A stretch of 64,000 nt of DNA. Origin: CALNZV01 sp942491115. GTDB lineage: Bacteria > Desulfobacterota > Desulfobacteria > Desulfobacterales > UBA5852. Position 1 is the stretch's first letter. Each line of letters opens with the position of its first letter. Under the pieces are notes generated by a model. That model was not told the DNA's origin, searched no databases, and worked only from the letters and a program-made list of their open reading frames with translations. The DNA lies in assembly GCA_942491115.1 (NCBI GenBank), contig CALNZV010000006.1, positions 186,001 through 250,000 on the forward strand, in the 5' to 3' direction. The position numbers and the translations under genes are program-made. Of this stretch, positions 22,095-31,381 are shown in pieces.

Positions 22095-23969
22095 CTAAGG
22101 GTTTCGGCTTTCTAAAGGCAGTCGGCAGTCCCTTGGCAATACACCCGTTCCGAAAATTTCCCAGTTTCCGGATTTGAGCTCCGGGCACTCTTCGAATATC
22201 GTCACTTCGCAGGCCGCACACTGGGCCGGACAGAAATACTCCCGCATGGCCTGACGAATGGCGTTTCGGGTCGAGGCGTGCACGTGGGTCTCCCCAATGT
22301 CCTTCAGCAAGGACGCATTTTTCAGAACCATGAACACCCGGTGGTTGACCCCGGAGAAGAAAATACCGCCTCCCCGCTGTCGAATATCCTCCAGGACGAT
22401 TTCTATAAGATGAACGCCACTGGCATCCATGGTATTGACATGGTGCATCCGAATTAGGAGATTGGCGCTGCCAGGGTGGCTGCGAAGCCGCCGCTGAAGG
22501 TCGTCCAAAACAGCGGTGGCGGATCCGAAAAAAACAGACCCTTCGATCTGGATCATGATCATCTGACAGCAGCCGTCGTCGTGGTCGGATGCCCGCATCT
22601 TTCCGGTCTCCAAATCGGGTATCACCCCATAGATTCGCGGGTGAGAGGTTTTGGCCAGATGGAGACCGATGGAGAGGAGCATCCCGACGTAGATGGCAAA
22701 TTCGATGTTCAGCACGAGGGTCGATAAAAAGGTCACCATCAAAACCGCAGCGTCGGACCGGGTGGCCCGTATGGTTCTGGCAATGTCTTTTACCCGGACC
22801 AGGTCATAGGCCACGACGATCAGAACACCGGCCAGGGCGGAGTGAGGGAGGACGGCCGCCAGGGGGGCGGCAAGGAGAACCGTGGCAGCGATCGCCGCCC
22901 CCGAGACGACACCGCTTACAGGGGTTTTTCCACCGGCCCGGAAATTGACGGCGGAGCGTGTGAATGAGCCGCTCACAGGGTAGCCGCCGAAGCAGGCCGC
23001 TGCCATGTTGGCCAACCCCTGGCCGACGAATTCACGGTTGATGTTGAGCCGCTGTCGCGTCTGGTCTGCAATGGTCTTGGCAATGGACACCGCTTCCACC
23101 AAGCCCAGGATGGCAATGGCCAGGACCCCGGGGGCGAGTTTTCCCAGGTGCTCTATGGCGGAAAAGGAAGGGAGTCGGAAAGATGGCAGGGCTCTGGGGA
23201 TGGCGCCAACCACCCGGACGTCGCTGTGGTGAAGATCGAACCCGGCCACCAGGGCGCCCACCAGGGTCATGGCCATGAGGGTGCCCGGCCAGTTGGGCCG
23301 AAGGATTTTAACGGCAATGATGACAAGAATGGTAAGAAGGCCCAGGGCCAGGGTCGGAATATTCACCTGGTCGAGTTGGGTGACCAGGCCAATGACCTGA
23401 AGGAGGAAATGTCCGCCCTTTTCGACCTGGATTCCCAATAGCCCCGGCAGCTGCTTGAAGGCGATGAGAACGGCGGCTCCCGCCGTAAATCCCAGCAGCA
23501 CCGCATGGGAGACGAAATTGAGCAGCCCTCCGAAACGGGCAAACCCCATCACGACCTGAAGGGCTCCGATCATCAAGGCCAAAAACAGGCAAAGATCAAG
23601 ATAGGGCAGGCTTCCCGTCTGGGCCAGGCCGCTTAGAGTGCTGAAGACCACCAGGGATACGGCGGTGGTCGGTCCGGTGATCAGCTGGGCCGAACTGCCC
23701 CAGAGGCTGCCGATAATGGCGGGAACGATGGACGCATAGAGGCCGTATTGCACTGGCAGGCCTGCAATAAGCGCGTAGGCCATGGATTGGGGCAGGGCCA
23801 CGACGGCAACGGTAAGGCCGGCAAAGACATCGGCTTTGAGATGGCGCCTGCCGTATTGACGGGCCCAAGATAAAAACGGGAAAAAGGCGTCCGGATGAAC
23901 ATGCACGGTTTGCGGTCCTTGGCCTGTCATCTGACAGCGGGTTTTCGGGCGTGTTGTCGCTAAATCCAT
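22095..23969 (-). CDS. SulP-family anion transporter with STAS domain
   Basis: About 624 residues. Membrane domain from LKADVFAGLTVAVVALPQSM (family signature) through GSFTRSAVNFRAGGKTPVSG, with 10-14 helices, then a STAS domain (about 440-560; MDASGVHLIEIVLEDIRQRG). SulP proteins move sulfate, bicarbonate or other anions. An unusual ~45-residue tail after STAS has five Cys (YFCPAQCAACEV, EECPEL), suggesting metal or redox control. The start is uncertain: ATG 23969 is chosen, a TTG at 23981 and ATG at 23930 are alternatives. Downstream Usp gene probably in the same transcript. Confidence 0.88.
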   Translation of the reverse strand: MDLATTRPKTRCQMTGQGPQTVHVHPDAFFPFLSWARQYGRRHLKADVFAGLTVAVVALPQSMAYALIAGLPVQYGLYASIVPAIIGSLWGSSAQLITGPTTAVSLVVFSTLSGLAQTGSLPYLDLCLFLALMIGALQVVMGFARFGGLLNFVSHAVLLGFTAGAAVLIAFKQLPGLLGIQVEKGGHFLLQVIGLVTQLDQVNIPTLALGLLTILVIIAVKILRPNWPGTLMAMTLVGALVAGFDLHHSDVRVVGAIPRALPSFRLPSFSAIEHLGKLAPGVLAIAILGLVEAVSIAKTIADQTRQRLNINREFVGQGLANMAAACFGGYPVSGSFTRSAVNFRAGGKTPVSGVVSGAAIAATVLLAAPLAAVLPHSALAGVLIVVAYDLVRVKDIARTIRATRSDAAVLMVTFLSTLVLNIEFAIYVGMLLSIGLHLAKTSHPRIYGVIPDLETGKMRASDHDDGCCQMIMIQIEGSVFFGSATAVLDDLQRRLRSHPGSANLLIRMHHVNTMDASGVHLIEIVLEDIRQRGGGIFFSGVNHRVFMVLKNASLLKDIGETHVHASTRNAIRQAMREYFCPAQCAACEVTIFEECPELKSGNWEIFGTGVLPRDCRLPLESRNP

Positions 23970-24151
23970 GCCATAGGGCAAAATCGATCGCTGGTTCTGA
24001 GCTGGCGGGCCGGGGGCCGCCCAGATGCATTGTCAATCATCGGATCGTGGTTGGGCTATTTTCATGGCACGTGCCGACCATAGTGCATCACACCGGAGGT
24101 GCCATAAGGGGTATTGCGTGTCAACCATCTTCAGAGATGTGAGGTGATATC

Positions 24152-24298
24152 ATGAGCCAATCTTCCAAAGAAAGGGATCTGAGCTGTTCCTTCAAGTGTA
24201 ACCAGGAATTCCTTGGCTGCATGAACAGTGGCGAGGACGAGTCTGTCTGCCCCATGAAGCGGGCCCCCTGCGTCTGCAAATGCGATGGGACAGACTAG
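24152..24298 (+). CDS. 48-residue Cys-rich small protein
   Basis: A short ORF with GAGGTGAT eight bases before ATG encodes MSQSSKERDLSCSFKCNQEF, then LGCMNSGEDESVCPMKRAPC and VCKCDGTD. Seven Cys in 48 residues (12, 16, 23, 33, 40, 42, 44) with C-x3-C and C-x-C-x-C spacing suggest a metal-binding or Fe-S mini-protein. It diverges from the SulP gene across 180 bases, whose product also has a Cys-rich tail. No family recognised. Confidence 0.6.
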   Translation: MSQSSKERDLSCSFKCNQEFLGCMNSGEDESVCPMKRAPCVCKCDGTD

Positions 24299-24408
24299 CG
24301 CATCACACCGTGTTCAGAGTGATCGATTAGCCCAGATCCACCAGGTAACGGCGGCGGATGATGATCCGCTGCCGTTGCTGTTTTTTCAGGTTCAGATGCT
24401 GCCGACAG

Positions 24409-25191
24409 CTATTCCAACCAGGGTGTCGCCCTCTCGATGGCATCGAAGAGGTCATTGAATTCGGTGGCCAGCTTGTGGCGGGGATCCAGAAAGGCCAGGG
24501 GTTTGCCGACCTGATGTGACTCTCTGATCTTGACGGAGAACGACAGGTAGGCGGACAGTACGGGAAGATCCGCTTCCTTAAGGTCGTCGACCACCTGTTT
24601 GGGAAGGTTGGCGCGGGACTGGAACTGATTGATCACGATTCCCCCCACCCCTAGGGAGTTGTTGTGGTCGAAACGGATCTCCCGGATGTTTTCCAAAATG
24701 GCCATGAGGGCGGCTCTGGAAAAGGCGTCGCAGTCAAAGGGAATGAGGCATCGGTCACCGGCGATCATTGCCGATCGGGTGTAGAAGCCCACGGCAGGAG
24801 GGGTGTCCATGAACACGGCATCGAAGCCCTCCAGAGCGTCGATGGCCTCCTTGAGCTTGAACATCTTGTAGTGAATTTCGAGCCGCTGTTCCAACTCTTC
24901 CAGGGACGGATGAGAGGCCAGCAAGTAGAGATCGGGGAAGGGGGTTTCGACAAGAAAGTCTTCGGTGGCCGAACGTCCCGAGAAGTTGCTGAGGGCATCT
25001 TCAAAGAGATGGGCAAGGGAGGTGTCCGGCGGGCGGGACATCCCCTTGGTGAGATAGTGGGTGGCATTGCCCTGGGGATCCAGGTCCACCACCAGGGTTT
25101 TCAACCCCCTTTTGGCCGCCACGGCCGCCAGATTACAGGCAATGGTCGTCTTTCCGACCCCGCCTTTTCGATTGCAGATAACCCATTTCAT
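24409..25191 (-). CDS. ParA/Soj-like ATPase
   Basis: 260 residues from MKWVICNRKGGVGKTTIACN, a deviant-Walker ParA motif with the signature Lys (KGGVGKTT). VVDLDPQGNATHYL, FDAVFMDTPPAVGF and VVINQF are the other nucleotide-site motifs. Such ATPases position DNA or protein complexes. There is no parB or parS next to it; HisHF is upstream, so it is an orphan. ATG 25191 with AGAAAGGGAAG is the start; an in-frame extension to 25341 is not credible. Confidence 0.85.
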   Translation of the reverse strand: MKWVICNRKGGVGKTTIACNLAAVAAKRGLKTLVVDLDPQGNATHYLTKGMSRPPDTSLAHLFEDALSNFSGRSATEDFLVETPFPDLYLLASHPSLEELEQRLEIHYKMFKLKEAIDALEGFDAVFMDTPPAVGFYTRSAMIAGDRCLIPFDCDAFSRAALMAILENIREIRFDHNNSLGVGGIVINQFQSRANLPKQVVDDLKEADLPVLSAYLSFSVKIRESHQVGKPLAFLDPRHKLATEFNDLFDAIERATPWLE

Positions 25192-25348
25192 ACGACAACT
25201 TCCCTTTCTCTGGGGTGACATGCGATGATGGTCTGAAAAATGGCCGGTGTCAATGGCGGGAGTCCCATTGGGTGCTTTTGCCCACCGAATCCCCCGGTCG
25301 GGGCCGCCACCGATTGATCGTCGGGGCGGCGATACCGCCAATCCGAGA

Positions 25349-26920
25349 CTAAGGGCGGATTTCCACTTTGCCGTCCAGGTAGAATTTTACCCGTTCGATG
25401 GGCACCTCGTTTCGATGGAAAATGCCGGCGGCCAGAGCGCTTTCGGCATCGGTGCGGGTAAACACTTCCACAAAATGGTCTTCGCAGCCAGCGCCGCTCG
25501 AGGCGATGACCGGTATGGAAACGGCGGCCTTGACCGCATTGATCAATTCGGTATCGAAGCCCTGGCCGGTGCCGTCCCTGTCGATACAGTTGAGGAGGAT
25601 CTCGCCGGCGCCCAAGTCCTCGCAGGCCCGGGCCAGGGAGATCGCATCCAGGTCCCGGCCCTCCCTGCCGCCTTTTACGGTGCACTGATACCAGCAGTAG
25701 CGCTCCCCTTCGGGGCCGGGAATGGCGGTTTCGATCACTCGATGGGCGGTGGCATCCGGGGACGGCACATACACGCGCCGTGGATCGATGGAAATGACCA
25801 CGGCCTGGCTGCCGTAGACCCTCGAAATCGCTTCGATGGCGCTTTTTCCGGTTTTCTGTCCGGATTCTATATAGGCCTGGGCGATATCGACGGCATCACT
25901 GCCGATGGAGACCTTGTCCGCGCCGGAGCGGAAGTACTCCGCCGCCACTTCCAGGGCCGAGTAGCGTCGGCCGTCCTTGTCGGTGTAGTCCCTGATGCCC
26001 CCCCCGATGGTGAGGGGAACGAAGACGTTTTCAGAGGTTTCCTTGAGGACCTCGAGCATGGGCATGTCCTCCAGGGGAAAGTCCCTGAAGCCGGTAATGT
26101 TGAGAAAGGTGATCTCGTCCGCCCCGTCACGGTAATAGCGGCCGGCCAGTTCGACCGGTTTGCCGAGATTTCGGACTTCGCCCGATTCCCGGACATCGTA
26201 CTGGTCGCCCTTGGTCACCACGAGATCCCCCCGGTCGTTGGCCCGGACGTCGAGACAGGCGATGATCCGTTTGGCCAACCGGGATTCCGTCAAGGCCACG
26301 GGGGGACGAACCGCTTCTGCCCCGTCGTTCAGAAAATTTTTCAGGACGATGCTTCCGGCATTGCCGCTTTTTTCCGGATGAAACTGGGTGGCCACCAGGC
26401 GTCCCTTCTGGATGGCGCTGACAAAGGGGGTGTCGTAGTCCGTCGTGGTGAGGACAATGTCGTCTGCCTTGGGGTCCACATAGTAGGAGTGAACGAAGTA
26501 GAACTTCTCGTCGCCTTTGAGGCCCTTGAAGATGATGGAAGGCTGCCGGACGACGAGGCCGTTCCACCCGATGTGGGGCACGGAAAGCGCGGTGTCGAAG
26601 CGTCTGACCCGGCCTTCGAAAACCCCGAGCCCTTCGACGCCGGGGGCTTCGTCGCTGCCCTCGAACAGGGCCTGGAGACCGACGCATATCGCCAGAATGG
26701 GCCGTCCCGATTCGATATAGGCCTTTAACGGCTGCGCATATTGTTTTCTATGAAGAACCTCCATCATGCTGCCGAAGGCTCCCACGCCCGGGAACACCAG
26801 TTTCTCAGCGGCCATGATATCCTCGGGGCCGTCCACGGTCCGGACGGTTTCGCCGAGCCTTTCGATGGCATTGATGACGCTTCGTACGTTTCCCGCTCCG
26901 TAGTCCAGAAGGGTGATCAT
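25349..26920 (-). CDS. hisHF: Fused imidazole glycerol phosphate synthase HisH-HisF
   Basis: 523 residues. Residues 1-205 are the glutaminase HisH with nucleophile Cys79 (AICVGLQALFEG) and His180/Glu182 (QFHPEKSG). Residues 213-523 are the cyclase HisF (RIIACLDVRAND with Asp223; LTIGGGIRDY; DGTGQGFDTELI; IASSGAGCEDHF). It converts PRFAR and glutamine to IGP and AICAR in histidine synthesis. Bacteria normally make two separate proteins; this one-chain form, with long HisF insertions, is like fungal/plant HIS7. No other his genes flank it. ATG start, AAGGAAGGAAAA ribosome site. Confidence 0.93.
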   Translation of the reverse strand: MITLLDYGAGNVRSVINAIERLGETVRTVDGPEDIMAAEKLVFPGVGAFGSMMEVLHRKQYAQPLKAYIESGRPILAICVGLQALFEGSDEAPGVEGLGVFEGRVRRFDTALSVPHIGWNGLVVRQPSIIFKGLKGDEKFYFVHSYYVDPKADDIVLTTTDYDTPFVSAIQKGRLVATQFHPEKSGNAGSIVLKNFLNDGAEAVRPPVALTESRLAKRIIACLDVRANDRGDLVVTKGDQYDVRESGEVRNLGKPVELAGRYYRDGADEITFLNITGFRDFPLEDMPMLEVLKETSENVFVPLTIGGGIRDYTDKDGRRYSALEVAAEYFRSGADKVSIGSDAVDIAQAYIESGQKTGKSAIEAISRVYGSQAVVISIDPRRVYVPSPDATAHRVIETAIPGPEGERYCWYQCTVKGGREGRDLDAISLARACEDLGAGEILLNCIDRDGTGQGFDTELINAVKAAVSIPVIASSGAGCEDHFVEVFTRTDAESALAAGIFHRNEVPIERVKFYLDGKVEIRP

Positions 26921-27187
26921 GGGTTTTCCTTCCTTCGAGAATGATTCTGAAATCAGACTTATTATCCCACTCCTGCAAACGAGGCAAGGGCCGCGAGGGG
27001 GGAACCCGGCAACGGTTGTGGACTGGGGTGGAGTTGCCGGCGGTTAAAGGCGTTTTGGACGGGAACGGGAGCGGTTGCCCGGAGTCCGTGTGACCCATGG
27101 AACGCTTGATTGGTGTCAAATAGACTTGATCTAAGTCCGCTCCTCGTGTAGGCCAGTTCAGTTTCCATCTTGCGGGAGGTTTTACCG
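26921..27187. promoter_or_regulatory. Divergent promoter region hisHF / RACo-like gene
   Basis: 267 bases between divergent genes. GGGAGG seven bases before ATG 27188 and AAGGAAGG before hisHF are clear ribosome sites. I see no riboswitch fold, operator palindrome or sigma-54 site with confidence. Confidence 0.4.
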
Positions 27188-29062
27188 ATGACCGACAACA
27201 GTCCAGACCTGTCCAAGGCCGACAGGGTTGAAATCGATATCGAGGCCGGTGATACCCTGCCCCAAGGGGCGGCCCGCCACGGTCATGTCATCCGCCAGGA
27301 CTGCGGAGGCAAAGGGGTGTGCGGCCAATGCCGAATTGCGGCGGCTCCGCCTGAGAACCTCACCCCCATGACGGATGCCGAGCGGCGGCACTTATCCGCC
27401 GACGAGATCGACCGGGGCTATAGACTGGCCTGCCAGGTTCGGCTGACGGGTCCGGTCCGCCTGGGGATACCGGAAACGTCTCTGACCCCTGCGGACGTGC
27501 ATGGAAAGCCGTCCTTCTCCTGTCAACTCGATGCCGATCCCATGGTAGAGCGCCTGTTTCTCGACCGAGCCACGGTGCCCCTGGTGATGGAAGGTCACGC
27601 CCTAAGCCTTGCCGGCTGGCTGGGCGAGCGGGTGAGGGAGACCTCGGGGGTGCGAATCCGTCTGCGTGACTATCGAACGCTTAGCGCCTTGGGGGTGCCG
27701 GAGGGAGCCACCGGTCCCATGACCCTCATCAACCACGCTGAGCGTGGCGTGACCGCCATTTGGCCAGGAAACCGCTTTGAAAGTATAGGATTTGCCTTCG
27801 ATATCGGGACCACCACCCTTGCCGCCTATCTGTGCGACCTGACGACCGGCGCCGTGGAGGCCAGCGCATCGGCTGCGAATCCCCAGGGGTCGGTCGGGGG
27901 GGATGTCATCAGCCGGATTTCCTATTGCGACAGGGAAAAAGGCGGTCTCGATCACCTGCGCCTTCAGGTGGTCGAGGGAATGAACCATCTGATAAGGAAG
28001 TGCCTGAAGGATGCCGGCATGACGATGGCGTCCGTCGACGAGGTGGTTGTGGTCGGCAACCCCACCATGGCCCAGATAGCTGCCGGTCTTCATCCCCATG
28101 CCATCGGGGTGAGCCCCTATCTGCCTCTGACGTCCCACATACCGGATCTCACGGCCGAAATCATGGGCTTCGATCTCCATCCGGGAACCAATGTCCATTT
28201 TTTCCCGGTGATCTCTGGTTTTGTGGGTGGGGATACCCTGAGCGCCGTCCTTGCCGACGGGCTTCACCGGGGAGAGGATACCGCCCTTTTGGTGGACATC
28301 GGCACCAACGGCGAGGTGGTCCTCGGGGATCGAAACGATCTTTGGGCAACCAGCTGCGCCACCGGGCCCGCCCTGGAGGGGGCCCAGATATCCTGTGGAA
28401 TGCGGGCATCCGAAGGCGCCATCGACCGGGTCTTCCCGGATGCCGGAGAGGGCATCGGCTACCGTGTCATGGGTAGGGAAGGGATCCGGCCGAAGGGGAT
28501 CTGTGGCTCCGGTATCGTCGATCTTATGGCCACCCTCAGGCGGGTCGGGGGGCTGGACATCAGCGGCCGCTTTGTCCCAGATTTCCCCGGTGTGATCGTC
28601 GACGAGAAAGGCGTTGGACGGAAGGTTGTGCTGGTGCCGTCGGCCGACACTGCCCTTGGGGGTGAGATTGCCGTCACCCTCAAAGATGTGCGGCAGTTTC
28701 AGCTGGCCAAAGCCGCTATGGCTGTCGGCATCGATTTTTTAATGGGCCGTATCGGCGTGTCGGCCGTATCCCGCACGGTGCTGACCGGGGCCTTCGGCGC
28801 CCGTTTCGATTGGCGAAGCGCGGTTGCCACCGGTATGCTGCCGGCATCGCTGACACGGGGCCGGATCGAGCCCAAAACGAACCTGGCCGGCGTGGGGGCG
28901 GTCATGGGCCTGGTGAACCGATGTCACCGGGAGGCCGCCCTGGAGCTTCAGCAGCGGATTCGCTTTGTCGAGATGGCCGGCGATCCGACCTTTGCCGATC
29001 GGTTTGCCGCTGCCACGGCTTTTCCCGATCTCCAGGACATGTCCGATTTATGGGAATCGTGA
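27188..29062 (+). CDS. RACo-like Fe-S/ASKHA corrinoid-protein activator
   Basis: 624 residues (DUF4445/COG3894). An N-terminal 2Fe-2S domain with C39-x4-C44-x2-C47 and C82 (QDCGGKGVCGQCRI; RLACQVRL), a linker, then an actin-like ASKHA ATPase (about 200-610; FAFDIGTTTLAAYL, VVVVGNPTMAQIAAGL, LLVDIGTNGEVVLG, SGIVDLM). Such proteins reduce the cobalt of corrinoid proteins at ATP cost to restart methyl transfer. The next gene, four bases on, encodes a MetH-activation-like protein and is probably its partner. No methyltransferase or corrinoid protein gene is adjacent, so the target lies elsewhere. Confidence 0.88.
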   Translation: MTDNSPDLSKADRVEIDIEAGDTLPQGAARHGHVIRQDCGGKGVCGQCRIAAAPPENLTPMTDAERRHLSADEIDRGYRLACQVRLTGPVRLGIPETSLTPADVHGKPSFSCQLDADPMVERLFLDRATVPLVMEGHALSLAGWLGERVRETSGVRIRLRDYRTLSALGVPEGATGPMTLINHAERGVTAIWPGNRFESIGFAFDIGTTTLAAYLCDLTTGAVEASASAANPQGSVGGDVISRISYCDREKGGLDHLRLQVVEGMNHLIRKCLKDAGMTMASVDEVVVVGNPTMAQIAAGLHPHAIGVSPYLPLTSHIPDLTAEIMGFDLHPGTNVHFFPVISGFVGGDTLSAVLADGLHRGEDTALLVDIGTNGEVVLGDRNDLWATSCATGPALEGAQISCGMRASEGAIDRVFPDAGEGIGYRVMGREGIRPKGICGSGIVDLMATLRRVGGLDISGRFVPDFPGVIVDEKGVGRKVVLVPSADTALGGEIAVTLKDVRQFQLAKAAMAVGIDFLMGRIGVSAVSRTVLTGAFGARFDWRSAVATGMLPASLTRGRIEPKTNLAGVGAVMGLVNRCHREAALELQQRIRFVEMAGDPTFADRFAAATAFPDLQDMSDLWES

Positions 29063-29065
29063 GCC

Positions 29066-29758
29066 ATGCCACTTCGTCGAGATATCCCTATAGACGTGAC
29101 CGCCGAGGAAGTGATGACCGCTGTTAGTCGAGGCCGCAGGGATACTTCCTGGATGGTGGCGTCCGCCCGTGAGGCCGTCGAACTGGCCTTGGGGCTCATC
29201 GACCCGGTGATACTCTACGATTGGCTATCGGTATCCGGAGTGGATGGAGAAGCGGTGGAGATCGTCACGGACTCCGGAAAGAAATCCCTCCATCTTCGAC
29301 TCGGGCCCAATGCCCACCTGCTGTCCCGCGCCCGGGAGGCCCTCGTGAGCGTCAACTCCATCGGAGGGCGGTTGGACGATGCCGTCAAGGCTCTCAATGC
29401 CGAGGGAGACGCCCTTGGGGGGTACCTGCTGGATTGCGTGGGGGTGGTGGCTCTCAGCAAGGTGGGAGATGCCGCCGCCCATATGGCTGAAGACCGGGCC
29501 CGGAACCTGGAGTGGGGTGTCGGCGCCCGACTGGCGCCGGGGTCTTTGGTGGGCTGGGATACCCACCACCAGGGGGAATTGTGCAGACTTCTCCCCCTGG
29601 AAGACGCCGGCATCAGCCTCACCGACAGCGGTCTCATTGTTCCCTTCAAATCGGCAACGGGCATGATCGGCATAGGGCCGGGCTACCAAGAGACAAGGGT
29701 CGGCTCGGTCTGCGGCCTTTGCAGCCTCAAGGACAGCTGTTGGCGTCGGAAAGACTGA
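29066..29758 (+). CDS. MetH-activation-domain-like protein
   Basis: 230 residues. Visible stretches: LDDAVKALNAEGDALGGYLL, VALSKVGDAAAHMAE, LAPGSLVGWDTHHQGELCRL, MIGIGPGYQETRVGS and a C-terminal CGLCSLKDSC cluster (C-x2-C-x4-C). The order resembles the AdoMet-dependent reactivation domain of B12-dependent methionine synthase, as found in stand-alone 'vitamin B12 dependent methionine synthase activation' proteins of anaerobes. It starts four bases after the RACo-like gene. A role in corrinoid reactivation is inferred from both. The Cys cluster may hold an Fe-S centre. Confidence 0.7.
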   Translation: MPLRRDIPIDVTAEEVMTAVSRGRRDTSWMVASAREAVELALGLIDPVILYDWLSVSGVDGEAVEIVTDSGKKSLHLRLGPNAHLLSRAREALVSVNSIGGRLDDAVKALNAEGDALGGYLLDCVGVVALSKVGDAAAHMAEDRARNLEWGVGARLAPGSLVGWDTHHQGELCRLLPLEDAGISLTDSGLIVPFKSATGMIGIGPGYQETRVGSVCGLCSLKDSCWRRKD

Positions 29759-29797
29759 CCACGTATTCCGGGGGCGCCCGTTGCAAAGACGATGGGA

Positions 29798-30019
29798 TCA
29801 GTCGGGATGGGGCCAGGGACTGGTGTCGCTTTCCTCCACCAGATAGCAAAACCGGTTCCACTCGAACTCCCGCTTGGAAATGGGACACCGGAGCTTGACC
29901 TTCCGGTCGCTGACGCCAATGACCTCCCAATCGCCCTTCCTGGGGCCACCGTCGATGTAGATTTTCTTCCCCACCTCAAATGGGTAGGGGCGGAAAATGC
30001 CAACCCGTTCTTCACTCAT
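29798..30019 (-). CDS. Small conserved-looking hypothetical protein
   Basis: 73 residues beginning MSEERVGIFRPYPFEVGKKI, with a strand-rich centre (YIDGGPRKGDWEVIGVSDRK, VKLRCPISKREFEWNRF) and an acidic end. It looks like a small SH3- or KOW-like beta barrel ('V-G-x-K-I-x-I-D-G-G-P-x-x-G-D-W-x-V-I-G'). AAAGGAT precedes the ATG; an upstream ATG at 30040 is less likely. Function unknown. Confidence 0.6.
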   Translation of the reverse strand: MSEERVGIFRPYPFEVGKKIYIDGGPRKGDWEVIGVSDRKVKLRCPISKREFEWNRFCYLVEESDTSPWPHPD

Positions 30020-30122
30020 CGATAGAATCCTTTCTCCCAAGCCTTGGCTGGTTCTGCGAATTATCCCTCAGTCGTTTCCTCAGGGGGTACGTCTTGGTAG
30101 AACACCGTTTCGGGGCCGTCCA

Positions 30123-31381
30123 TCATTTCAGCCAGCGGTTCATCACCACACAGGCAGTCAGATCACCCGTGACATTGACCGTCGTTCGACTCATGTCCAA
30201 GATTCGGTCCACCCCGATGATGAGAGCAATCCCTGGGGGGGCACGCCGATTTCCTGGAGGATGGTGGCTAAAACGACGATTCCTACCCCCGGTGTGCTGG
30301 GCGTGCCGATGGATGCCCCGACCGTCGTGGCCGCGAGGGCGATCAGGTTGAACAGTTGAAGTTCAATGCCGTAGACCTGGGTGAGGAATACCGCGGCGCT
30401 CACCTGGTAGAGGGCGGTGCCGTCCATGCTGATAGTGGCGCCAAGGGGGACGATAAACTTGGCGATGGGCCCAGACACTTTCAGTTCCCGTTCGGCCGTC
30501 TCCATGGAATGCGGCATTACCGCCGCTGAACTGGAGGTAGAAAACGCCAGAAGATGACCCTCTCGACTCCCTTTTAAAAACCGGAAGGGAGACATGCGCC
30601 CCGGAAAGAGCACCACCAGTAGGTAGAAGACTATGAGCAGCAGGAGACCCCGCAACACCGCACCCAAATAGGCGGCCGTCCCCCGCAGGGCGTCGAAACC
30701 AACCCGCATGGTCATGGCGCAGATCAGACCGAAAACGGCAATGGGGGCCGGTTTTATGGCCCAGTCGATGATCTTGGGGGAAATTACCTGGACGGCACGA
30801 AACAGATTCAGCAAGGGGGCGGTGGCCTTGCTCCGGGAGGCGGCCATGGCGACTCCGATGAACATGGCCAGGACCACGGTCGCCAGCATGTCCTGGATCA
30901 GGGCGGATTTGACGTAGTTGCTCGGAATGCGGTCGGTCATCCGGTCGGCAAGGTGGACGTCGTCATCGACGTCTGCCGCCCTTTCCGCAACCGGGTTATC
31001 CTCCATGAGTTCTCTGATCATTTCCCTGTCGATATACTTACCGGGAGCCAGGGTTAAAGAAAGGAATATACCGATGGAGATGACTACGATGGTGGTGGCA
31101 ATGACATAGGGGAAGATCCGCATGCCGACTTTTTTCAAAACCTCGGTGTCATCCGAGGATACCAGACCCAGAACAATAGAACTCAGCACCAGGGAAATCA
31201 CGACCATCTCAATGAGAGAAAGAAAGAGATTTTCGGAAGGGGCAATCCATGGGGCCGCCATTTCAGCTGTCGTTTCCGGAACGATGCCGGTCCCCGAGGG
31301 CGAGAGAAGTATTCCCAGAATCAATCCCGCCGCCATACCCACCAGAATCTGAACCCAGAGTTTGTCCTTTAGATGGCCCAC
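30123..31381 (-). pseudogene. Dicarboxylate/amino acid:cation symporter, C-terminal frameshift
   Basis: The open frame (31381 down to 30191, 396 residues) covers most of a DAACS/GltP-DctA transporter: LVWV-type first helices, FSTSSSAAVMPHSMETAERE, PLGATISMDGTALYQ (re-entrant loop) and ASIGTPSTPGVGIVVLATIL. It then ends abnormally (QGLLSSSGWTESWT). Adding one C to the seven-C run near 30235 restores GIALIIGVDRILDMSRTTVN and VTGDLTACVVMNRWLK to a TGA at 30125. The family ends exactly so. Either a recent inactivation, a phase-variable tract or a sequencing error. It also has a long acidic loop between helices 3 and 4. Confidence 0.85.

Noticed and set aside
25247..26728. 493-codon plus-strand ORF
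   Set aside because: Long but antisense to hisHF, which has both catalytic triad motifs; a GC-rich shadow.
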